64,000 nucleotides of DNA from Phallus indusiatus. Its lineage: Eukaryota > Basidiomycota > Agaricomycetes > Phallales > Phallaceae. Shown piece by piece: positions 43,733-52,975 of this stretch. The stretch lies in contig JAQFWX010000130.1 of the NCBI GenBank assembly GCA_027605045.1, forward strand, positions 1 through 64,000, given 5' to 3'. The notes under the pieces were generated by a model. The model made no database searches and had not been told where the DNA came from. It worked only from the letters and a program-made list of their open reading frames with translations. The number at the start of each line of letters is the position of its first letter. Positions within the stretch are counted from its first letter, which is position 1. A program made the translations under genes and the position numbers.

Positions 43733-45033
43733 ATGTCTACTAAAAAGAAGCTGGGTACTCTAGTTGTCGTAGTCCTAAAAGCCGTGAGTCTTCATTATAA
43801 AATCTTGTGCCAAGAGCGTTGACTGAGTAAATTCAGCGACATCTTAAAGATTCGCATATCCTCTACAAGCAGGATCCATATGCTGTTGTTCAGCTAGGAA
43901 GCATAAAGCACCAGACCAAAGTAGAGCCTAAGGGAGGGCAACATCCTGTTTGGGATGATGAATTCCATATCGACATCTATAATCAGTCCGATCGCAAATT
44001 AAAGATTTCTGTGTATTCCAAGGAATACAAGGACGATGAACTTATAGGTGAAACCGAAGTTGATATTAGCGAGACGTTAAGGAAAGGGGAGTTCGATGGT
44101 GAGTTAATCTTACCGGCTCTACTAAAATATTGGTTACAAATAGTCGACGTCTTCTTAGAATGGGTCACCTTGGAGCTCAATAAATCTTTCAGAGGAGAGA
44201 TTTATCTGGAAATGACTTATTATTCTGCGGAACCCCCTCCACTCGTACGACGGCCGTCAAAGCTCCTCCCCAAGGATAGACTATCGAGACCTCCCGTCAC
44301 GCCTCCCAAAGAACGAACATCACCATATCTATCTCCTCAACAGGCCCCAGTTACGAGTTCGGGGCATCTGGCCATACCCGGTCAACCCGATACACCCTCT
44401 GGTCGGATTGCATCGCCCCATCCTCATACCCCGCAACCATCCCAAGGACTCCCGCCTTCTTTGCAAGTTCCTAAGATTCATCCAGGTCATCAATCTCCTC
44501 ACCCGCCTTCAAACGCTTCGACGCCTCCAGTCCCATCAAATCATGATGCTATCCAAAATCTCTCTTTATCGTCCTCACTATCACATCCCTTTCCCCAATC
44601 CAGCAAATCACTATCTCCTTCGCCAGCTCCCCCCACTACAAACGCTACACCTCTCCCTCCACCGAAATTTCAGGATCCGACCTTGAAGAATATACCTTTC
44701 CTCGACATTGGACCGCAGCCTAAAGTAGGTTTATCACCTCCAAAGCCTCTCCAACACGTTCCGTCAGTTCTGCGTCCAACAAATCTCAGATCCTCCCCTA
44801 TACCCATACAACCTCGAACCCCGCCTCAATTGCCTCCCAGACCTCAAGATCCTCAAGAGACGTTCAGACGTCAGCTGGAAGAAAGCGATGCCGAATTTGC
44901 CGCGAAACTAGCTGCAAGTGAGGGTGTCGATATTGAGAGATTGCGGATGGAGGAAGAAGATGCAGAACTGGCTCGACGACTGGCAGCAGAGGAAGGTGGA
45001 GATGAGGGTGACATACCCGGGGCTTGGCGATGA
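43733..45033 (+). CDS. C2-domain protein with Pro-rich tail, Inn1/Fic1-like
   Basis: Exons 43733-43783, 43837-44098 and 44159-45033. The N-terminal C2 domain runs MSTKKKLGTLVVVVLKARHL, KQDPYAVVQLGSIKHQTKVE, GGQHPVWDDEFHIDIY, LKISVYSKEYKDDELIGETEVDI and GEIYLEMTYY. A proline-rich region of about 200 residues follows, with many PxxP stretches able to bind SH3 domains. The C-terminus has a paired acidic helix: ESDAEFAAKLAASEG and EEEDAELARRLAAEEGG. An N-terminal C2 plus PxxP tail is the layout of Inn1 (budding yeast) and Fic1 (fission yeast), which act at the contractile ring with SH3 proteins such as Cyk3/Hof1. The assignment is by architecture; the last helix pair looks ubiquitin-interacting-motif-like. 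The start follows directly from the conserved LGTLVVVVLKA strand. Confidence 0.75.
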
Positions 45034-45379
45034 TTTGCTGGTATAATTTATTCCTTTTTATTTTAAAAGAGTCATTAATTAATCGATACTATGGTCCTGT
45101 TTGTTTTTATCACAATGAATTTTAGGCCTGTGAATACATAGAGCGCGGGTAGGCCGAAGTCGAGAGCATTCGCGATACAGATATTCTGACAAAAACATTG
45201 AGAAAGTTCAGTCTATTGAGTTTACAATAAATGTCCTTGTTAAGTATTTTAAATTCTACGATTTCCACATGAACATAAGATAGCTCACTCCTAACGAAAA
45301 AGTACAAAAAAGAGATGAATACATCATGCCATAAATTGTTATTGAGAACGACGAAACTTGAATAAAATATAATATACAT
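45034..45379. other. convergent 3' spacer
   Basis: About 350 AT-rich bases between the C2 and R-SNARE stop codons. Nothing was recognised. Confidence 0.4.
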
Positions 45380-46282
45380 TCAGCATTGGTTCAATCCAGC
45401 ACCGCAAAATTGCGCGGTAATCAGATATACGAACACCTATTTCAATGACGTGAGTATGAAAATAATGCACTGAGATAGGGATAAAGATAGGGGACGAACC
45501 ACACCAACAGCACCAGAAAGCGCCATAATCTTCTGATTTTTCCAAAACATCTTTCGTCTAGCAGTCTTCGCACCCCGTCTAAACGCCAAACTCTGACCGG
45601 CCATTGTGTCCGTCTTATCAACCAGCAACTCAATCCTTTCACCCCGGCTCAAAATTTGTTCTACATTATGTACCATGATATCTTTGACTTGGCTTAATTC
45701 ATTTTGAGCTTGTTGAATGGCATCGGCATTTTGGGATGATGAAGCGCCTGAGGATTGTTGGGCGTTGAAATCGGACATGAGTTTTGAAAGGACTGGACCG
45801 AAGGACTGTTGGAGGGCGTGATCTGAGTCTGGTGGTGTTGGGTGTTCCGCCGTGAATTGGCGTTGAACAGTTAGAAGGAATGAAAATGGTATGCGGCTAC
45901 GTGTGAGCGTGAGTTCCATGACTAAGAAATGGGTCGATGGACATACCGCCCAAGCGAGTCATTAGCCATGACAAGGTATGTTATGCCGCCTTCAGAAACA
46001 TAGTGAAAAAGATATTGCTCCCAAACATCTTTGTAGATATAAGTTTAGTATTTGAGCAAAATTTGGCGTAAAAGAATACTGTACAAGTTAACTTGGAATT
46101 GTTCGGTGGAATCTTTGACAGGATTTTGTGCACAGCTATGTAATTTCAAAGTCAAACCGTCAGATACGAAACCAATTAACATTTTTAGATGCAAAAAAAC
46201 CTTGCGAAAAATTGTGATCCCCATTAGACGCTTCAGCAAGTATAGTCGAAGTGCGCGCAACGACGGCGTGAATGAGGGACAT
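45380..46282 (-). CDS. VAMP7-type longin R-SNARE
   Basis: Endosome/vacuole fusion SNARE. The longin domain is spread over several exons: MSLIHAVVARTSTILAEAS, HNFSQAVHKILSKIPPNNSKLTY, VWEQYLFHYVSEGGITYLVMANDSLGRRIPFSFL. It is followed by TVQRQF, then LQQSFGPVLSKLMSDFN and the SNARE helix. The helix runs QAQNELSQVKDIMVHNVEQILSRGERIELLVDKTDTM, with the layer-zero Arg in LSRGERIE, then ARRKMFWKNQKIMAL. The C-terminal anchor is GAVGVVFVYLITAQF. The joins at SKLTY|VWEQ and GRR|IPFS need donors at GTACAG and GTATGT and keep frame. The start codon at 46282 lies 159 bases from the divergent Sec61 beta start. Length and order match VAMP7 rather than Snc or Ykt6. Confidence 0.88.
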
Positions 46283-46441
46283 GACGTAGAACGGAGCTGG
46301 GTAACTATGTCGGAAAGAGAGAAGCGGGAAGGTGTGACAACCTGCCGTGACGCAACCCACGCCTTACCTAAGCAAACTTTCCTTCGTGCCAGCAAACAGT
46401 GCACACGTTTACATATCCATCATTTCAACTCTTCAAAAACC

Positions 46442-46931
46442 ATGGTAAGTAAACCAAGACGTTCTCTTTAAATATCCCTCATAAAACGCTAATTACGCTC
46501 TTTCTTGAATTTAGTCTGACTCAGACGCAGCACCACAACAGGTTAATGGACGTGCTAGTGGTGTAACCAAACCAGCTGGAGCAATTAGGTGCGCATTTAC
46601 CCTGTTCATTAAGTTGACATCTTGAATTTACTCGTCTCTTTTCTCTCATAAAGACGTCGTGCGACCGGAAATGCTGTTAACCGACCGAACTCATCGCGTG
46701 CAGCTGGTGCAGGGGGATCATCCAGTACAATGCTCAAGCTATATACGGATGATTCACCAGGTCTCAGAGTGTGCGTTTATACCTTGAAATTCTTGTTATT
46801 TTATATTGAAAAATATTTTCTTATGTTCACTTAGTGACCCCTTCATCGTTCTCGTTCTTTCACTTTCTTTCATCGCATCAATTTTCTTCCTCCACATATC
46901 CGCCAAAATCATCCGCGCATTCTCAAAATGA
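46442..46931 (+). CDS. SBH1: Sec61 complex beta subunit
   Basis: Tail-anchored subunit of the ER protein-conducting channel. Four exons: 46442-46444, 46515-46588, 46654-46770 and 46835-46931. Exon 1 contributes only the ATG. The protein reads M|SDSDAAPQQVNGRASGVTKPAGAIRRRATGN, SSRAAGAGGSSSTMLKLYTDDSPGLRVDP and then the membrane helix FIVLVLSLSFIASIFFLHISAKII. The stretch GGSSSTMLKLYTDDSPGLRVDP is diagnostic. Upstream, 46290-46440 includes the shared promoter with the VAMP7-type gene. The intron after the ATG is 70 nt and starts GTAAGT. Confidence 0.96.
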
Positions 46932-47859
46932 TTAGGAACAACGGCCGACAAAGCGGCAAGCACAAAAGCTTGAATGCACGAGATGTACGATGCGGCCGGG
47001 CCAACCTTTCGACACTTATTAGCTGGAATATTAATTTAGTGTGATTATTTGTATGAAATGAGAATCAGGAGCCAATGAAATTTGGTAGAGTTCTCACTGG
47101 ACATTATTTGTCAAAGTTGGTGCGCTCGTAATGGACACGCACCACTAAACTTTCAACAATCACCTCTGCCTAGCGGAAAGGTTTCTTCAGTTTCATGACC
47201 AGTCTTATGAAAAGGTGTGGCCAGCCCTGACGACGGAACGTATGGTTTGTTTTTCAGTTTGTGTCACCCACACTGCTTAGGGGGAACACCATTCGCTATG
47301 ATTCTCCCACTAGATTGAGCGCGAGGCAGCGTCCCTTTACAGATATCGCGATTGGTGGTCTACCAATGTAAGGTGGAATTTGTATGCAGCGAGGGACTCG
47401 AGTCTTCCATCAATGATTATATCAAGCTGAAAGTTGGATATGGAGAATAATCCTTGCAACATGAATGGGAAAACAGGGTATCCTAGTTGCTAGTTCCTCG
47501 TCATTAAAACTCCAAGCTGACATTGGCAACCGTTTGGTGCCAGATGGGAAGCCTGCGTACGAATAGTGATAGACGGGTTTTTTGTAGGAAGTCCTCCTGC
47601 GCATTTGAGCTTTTCAGAGCTCAATTTCCTACGTTATCTAGCTTGACACGATAGGACGCGAGAGTTGTTCAAGAGCATGCACACGATACGAGCTCGAATG
47701 GAGCGCTTACTTCAGCGTCCGAAGTTCCCTTATCCCGGAGATCGCCGAGAGCTCTATAATCTTTGCCTATCTCCTAAATAGCCACTGAAACTAAGAAATC
47801 CTCCTATCAACATCCATAACATCTTGTTCGCTCGACACACACATCTTTGACCGTTGGAA
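46932..47859. other. intergenic region upstream of profilin
   Basis: About 930 bases. No coding frame could be supported on either strand, and no tRNA was recognised by eye. It should include the Sec61 beta 3' UTR and the profilin promoter; 47790-47859 has pyrimidine-rich stretches typical of fungal promoters. Confidence 0.4.
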
Positions 47860-48481
47860 ATGTCCTGGCAAGGTATGGTTTCATTGATTTTACCATACTG
47901 AGTGAATAAAGTCTGTCGCGATCTCACTCTCTCTTGAAGCGTATGTCGATAACAATCTCCTTGGAACTGGGAAAATCTCCAAAGCAGCCATTTTAGGACA
48001 AGAAGGAGGTGTTTGGGCAACGAGTAAAAATTATCAGGTGAATTGAACCATGACCACATCATCCTCAAGATACACTTTTGTTGAATGAGCATTCCACCAT
48101 TCACCATCCATCTCTTCCTTAATCGTTCGGCTTGGGTTTCGTCGTTATTATCATTAGCTTTCACCACAAGAGCAAACCACAATCCTTACCGCCCACAATA
48201 ATCCAGATGCCACTCAAGCAAACGGCATTCGATTAGCCAATACCAAGTTTTTCACTCTATCGGCGGATCCTCGATCGATTTATGGGAAGAAAGGTGTACG
48301 TTCGTCTCGCTGTCATTGTGGTTTCTTGAGGACCACTTACATCATATAGGCCGACGGCTGCTTACTGGTCAAGAGTAAACGAGCTATTATTGTGGCGGAA
48401 TACACTACACCTAACCAACATTCAGAAGCCGCCACCGTCGTGGAGTCCCTCGCTGATTATCTGATAAGTGTAGGATATTAA
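47860..48481 (+). CDS. PFY1: profilin
   Basis: Actin-monomer and poly-proline binding protein that feeds formin-driven filament growth. Four exons: 47860-47872, 47940-48037, 48158-48295 and 48350-48481. The protein of 126 residues starts MSWQAYVDNNLLGTGKISKAAILGQEGGVWATSKNY, then LSPQEQ, GIRLANTKFFTL and YGKKGADGCLLVKSKRAIIVAEY, ending ESLADYLISVGY. These are all standard profilin features: the N- and C-terminal helices with Trp and Tyr form the poly-Pro site. The donor at 48296 (GTACGT) keeps the GKKGADG motif; the GT two bases upstream would break it. Confidence 0.96.
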
Positions 48482-48899
48482 ACTTGGGAAAGTCAACGTC
48501 GAGTGGTTTCCCCAAGACCAAGTTCCCTCCGTGTTTTTGTATGTTTGCTTGTAATTTGTTCATATATTGTCACCTAACTTGTCAAGTTGAAAATATTGTG
48601 TGTAACCTTCATTTGAGTAGGGTTGAATTGTAAGCCCTGACAAAGTGTGCATGTGCGCGAAAGGATGTTTCCAATGAGAGTCTTTGAATCCGTGCTTTAG
48701 AGCTCATCTAGGTGTGACTGCGTTAACCGAGCAGAGTGCCGTAGCACAGAAAGACTGTTTGATGTAGATTCCTCCATTGTTTGTGCCAATAGCAAGCATA
48801 ACAAATGTGGCTCTCTCTTCTGCACAGGCTATCCATATGAAGAAAGTCGAAGTGCCCAAGTATTGGGGACACCGTGACATCAGCGTGACAATAAAAATC
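48482..48899. other. spacer upstream of the heme lyase
   Basis: About 420 bases. The frame of the heme lyase stays open upstream to 48777, with an ATG at 48837, but this stretch has no family feature and is read as 5' UTR. Confidence 0.4.
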
Positions 48900-49757
48900 A
48901 TGGGCCAAACCACATCGCAGAGCTCACCTCCGCCTCAAAACCAAGCGAAATGTCCAATAGACCACAACTCTCAACGACCTGCAGAGTGTCCAATTCAACA
49001 CTCAGCTTTAAACCCGCTTAATAATATACCACAAGATCTTTCAAATTCACCTTCGGGCTCTTCAAATTTGTCGACGGAACGAGTGTCGTCTACTATCCCA
49101 AAAAACAGCTCCGGAGCGACCTGGGAATATCCTTCGCCCCAGCAATTTCATAATGCACTTGAACGGAAAGGAATGGGTACTGCGGAGGAAGACGTGGATA
49201 TGATGGTGCAAGTGCATAATTGGCTGAATGAGGCAGCATGGAAGGAGGTTGTCAGATGGGAACAAAGAGCAAACCCCACGTTAGCATTAACAAAATTTTT
49301 TCACCCGTCGTAATACTCATGTTTTACTTATAGAGAAGACAAAATTGAACTTGCTCGATTTCAGGGTCGACCAGGAGAATTATCACCAAAAGCAAGACTA
49401 TTTTTATTACTCGGACGCTTAATGCCATCCAAATTCAAGCAAGTGTCACTTTTCTCCTCTTTTGGCTTACTACCCGACTAATCCTAACTCTTTCGTAGTG
49501 ACGAACCTCCCTTTGACCGGCACGACTGGATTATCCGTCGACCACGAAGTAACGAAGAAGTTCGTTACGTTATAGATTACTACGGCGCACCTCCAGAACC
49601 CGATGGTACTCCCGCTTTTTCTCTTGATGTTCGACCTGCTTTGGATAGTTTCGGAAGCATACGCACCCGATTAGCCGTAGCCACTGAGGAAGTCTGGGCG
49701 GATCTACGAGCAATGCAGAATCGCAACTCTAGTAGTGGGCAAAGCGCTAGACAGTGA
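48900..49757 (+). CDS. cytochrome c / c1 heme lyase (holocytochrome synthase)
   Basis: Intermembrane-space enzyme that attaches heme to the CxxCH motif of apocytochrome c or c1. Three exons: 48900-49279, 49334-49438 and 49499-49757. The disordered N-terminus carries two heme-regulatory Cys-Pro motifs, CPIDH and CPIQH. The conserved core follows: WEYPSPQQFHNALERKG, MVQVHNWLNEAAWKEVVRWE, ELARFQGRPGELSPKARLF, PFDRHDWIIRRPRSNEEVRYVIDYYG and FSLDVRPALDSFGSIRTRL. The second intron begins GCAAGT and ends TAG, a GC-AG intron; using a nearby GT instead gives a stop. MGQTTS at 48900 is preferred over an in-frame ATG at 48837. Whether it serves c, c1 or both cannot be told. It may mature the cytochrome c1 encoded at the left of the window. 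Confidence 0.92.
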
Positions 49758-50003
49758 ACCGAACCACTACGGTTTGGTCTTTTCCTTGAGTTGATTCACT
49801 GTGGCGGACGGATTATAATCCCCGAGGTTATTGCATGTAGTAGATACAATCATAATTCTTTGGTTGTTTAATTATCAGGATCTCATCCTTACATATTTTA
49901 AAAAGCATGTTTTAAAAAGTACACTATATTACATTGATGTCCGTGGTAATAGATACAGCAATAAAGATGAACAGTCCGATTCGCTGAATTTTAAAATCAA
50001 AAG

Positions 50004-51238
50004 TCAATTAAACTCAAAAAACTGAAAAAGTGAGTAACGCGGCCTCTTGAATCTCCAACCAGAAACCCATTGCCTGAGTTGTGCTTTAGTGAATTTCTTC
50101 CCGCGTTGCTGAGTCGTTTTGTCGATGCAACGTCCACGCTGCCAAGCCTTGACATCAAGCAAAGGGTGTTGTCTATGGCCGCGTTGCAAAACGCTCTGGG
50201 CGTCGGCATAAGTAGTGAATATATCGATTGCTTCGATTTTTTCCCGCAGAGAGACCACACTGGTCTTATCACGTTCCCATAGATTATTATCCCATGTCAT
50301 TCGTAAGTACCCCTGTACGTCAGAAGATAGCCCGAAACTCTGGAAGAATCTTGCAGGGTCTTTTTCAAAACATCGATAGTCTGCGTTATACTTATAGCTA
50401 GCTTCAGTCCAAGGCATTAGACCACCAGAGCACATATTGAAAAGGAAAATGCCTAGTGACCAAATGTCGGTGGCAGCGGGAAGAGTGCATACTGACATCG
50501 CCTCGGGTAGACATTCTGAAAAACATGCTCAGTTGAGTAACACAAGAGCCTGAAAAGAGAAGAAGAGAAGAGGAATGCCTTACCTGGGGGCCAGTAAAAG
50601 CTCGTCCCGTCATAAAGACCCTCGTAGTTGTATATTATCGGCTTATTGACGCTACAACCAAAGTCGGTAAGCAAAACCCTTATCGTGCCTCCGTCCCGTT
50701 TGCAGAGGAAGTTTTCGGGTTTGATATCACAATGATAGATCCCTTTACTGTGAATATGTGCCACAGCGTCGAGTACTTGCAAATATATAATTTTGAGCAG
50801 TGCGTTATTCCGCGAAAGAATTTCGCCATGTTTTTCGAGCATGTCAAAAAAGTCCCCATCTTTTACGTATTCAAAAAGAGTAAGAGTGTTTTCCGGTGTT
50901 TGATAAAACGAGTAGATTTGGACGATGTTCGGATGAGGCAGAGCTTTCGTGTGTAGCGTGTACTCTTTTTTGAGATAAGGGAGAAAAGCAGGATCGCCTT
51001 TGCGAATGTCGACAACTTTGACAGCAATAAGTTTAGCCATCGTTGTCGTTTTAGTTCGAGTATTATTCCGGGGAGCTGGACATTCTTCTGCGAGATAAAC
51101 GGAGCCGACTCCTCCCTGCCCGAGCCCAGAAATCAGGCAAACCGAGGCGCAGTCGAGTGCAGTACCTAAGAGAGGGTACCGCGTCCTATCTTTTGCGACT
51201 GAAATGATTCCGGAGTGTTTGCAATGTCCCTTAGCCAT
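50004..51238 (-). CDS. serine/threonine protein kinase, fungal-specific
   Basis: Two exons (50584-51238, 50004-50515) give a protein of about 388 residues. All core kinase motifs are present. The Gly loop is GLGQGGVGSVYLAE, the VAIK-like lysine is in LIAVKVV, and helix C is near KKEYTLH. The hinge is LFEYVKDGDFFDML, the catalytic loop HCDIKPENFL, and the Mg site DFGCS; the activation segment ends YWPPE and helix F is TDIWSLGIFLF. The catalytic loop has HCD instead of HRD, which is tolerated. The C-terminal 100 residues (RGHRQHPLLDVKAW...) match no domain known to me. MAKGHCKHSG at 51238 is the first ATG; the frame stays open upstream. It lies about 1.7 kb from the MLKL-like gene on the other strand. 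Confidence 0.8.
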
Positions 51239-52975
51239 TTCGGGATGATAATTGATGGTGGCGGTTTGAACGAAAGAGCGTCGTATCTTCTCGCGGAATA
51301 AGAGTTCTGCCTTTAAGGGGGTCGACGATGGTAAGGGGGTGGCAGGTACCCGCAAAGCCCAAACGGTTGCTCAAAACCCAAAGCCAAGCATAAAAAAGTT
51401 CCAAACAATCGCGACTGATAAAGGAAATGAAATAAGATTTCGATTGATTCATGAGGTGCACAATGAAAGTTAATTCTTGAGTGATTCGCTGTCACATTGA
51501 AGCCTTCCTTGTCTGGCCGGTTCGATAGCCGCAGGCGACATTATTCGTGCCTCGTACAACGTACAAGCCGTCTATGATGGGATACAGTGAAAGAACGATG
51601 GTAAGGATTCACCTAGCCCGTGTGGGTGTGATGATGGTGACAACGCGATATGTGCTCTGGCGCTCGAGAGCTCCGCGCGAGCACCTTCGCTCGCTAACTA
51701 ACGGTGAATTCGCCACGGCCTGCCGCTTTGCACCACCGACAACGATCTATTCACCAGCACCACCAAAACGAGCTTTGACCGACAAATACAAGCAGGACTT
51801 TCTTTTTTATCCGTGTTTTCTTCCTAAAATGACATGAACGGTTATAGCCTTCGATTCCGATTGACCAAAGGCTACGTACACCATAGCACTACTTCTCCGA
51901 GTCCGGGTCCGAGTCTTTATTGGCTCAAACATCTATTTGAAAAAATACCCTCGCACCGCCATTTAGCGACTTATACTCATCATTATACTGATTTCAACAT
52001 CGAAGGAAAGACGACGAACGATTGATCATTGGAGATTTGGAAGTATCGTTATTGATTGACTGGATTCGGGAGTCAAAAGCCTGAGCCTACTATTGAGGAG
52101 TCTGACTTAAAAATGGAACAAGAGGCTTCTGTTTTTAAACTTCTGCGTAAGCTTTGAATTTTATTCTTCCTGCAAAAGGTTCTAATGTTACTTTCTCGTA
52201 GACGAGAATAAATTTGTTGTAAGGAACACAGATAGCCCAACAAAACACATATCCTCTCACAAGGGGGCACATTCTTACCCGAAAAGGCTGTACACGTCTA
52301 TCACACTCACAACTATAATCAAAACATTGCAACTTTTGTGAACAATCATGACCGGGAGGAAAAAATGAGAGCGCCTACTCTTCTCCTACAAATGAATTTA
52401 AAAATTCATTGAAATTAGATGGTGTTGCCAACGTGGAAGATGCAAACGATGGAACAACACTTGCTGTTCTTGCTGTGCCGTCGTACATGACACTTGTTGA
52501 TTTTATGACTTTTATTGTTCCTGCTTCGGAGAATGTGGCGCTTTTGAGGATGACTCGGTGACTAGAATCTATTTTTTTTTTGGGTCTTTTTAGGAACTAA
52601 TGGTTTGTTCTGTCCTTTTAGCGATTCGTCACCCAATTGCTCAATAGTGTTGCTAAGATTATCTAGGGACGACGTCGTGCTCTTGTCACAAGAATACAAT
52701 GGTCGTCCGTTCAACGCTCCCAGCAGGGTTGAGAGTTTTGAGGTATGAAATTGTTGAATGTAAGTCATTAAGCCTGAGGGCAACGCGCATCCTAACACAA
52801 TGCAGCTACAATTGGACGGAATTGAATGCTGTTCCCAGAGGCTATACAGAAGCTTCCCGACAGGCATGGGAAAAGCGCGTATTCGACATATATTAAACCA
52901 TCGATGTAGATCGATATATCATATTATTCACATAGTTGGTGTAGCACTTCACGCCACACAATCTGTCTTCAAAGT
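51239..52975. other. intergenic region between the kinase and MLKL-like genes
   Basis: About 1.7 kb between two divergent genes. Short open frames occur (51547-51837 plus, 52562-52867 minus) but show no domain or splice context. No mobile element ends or tRNA were recognised. It probably serves as promoter for both genes. Confidence 0.4.

Noticed and set aside
46932..47859. tRNA or other RNA gene upstream of profilin
   Set aside because: No A-box/B-box pair with a foldable cloverleaf was found by eye.
48777..48899. N-terminal extension of the heme lyase
   Set aside because: It is in frame with an ATG at 48837, but heme lyases usually begin with a short polar stretch before the first Cys-Pro motif, as MGQTTS does.
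51547..51837. 96-codon open frame between kinase and MLKL-like gene
   Set aside because: Low-complexity content with no recognisable motif, and it sits in a likely shared promoter.
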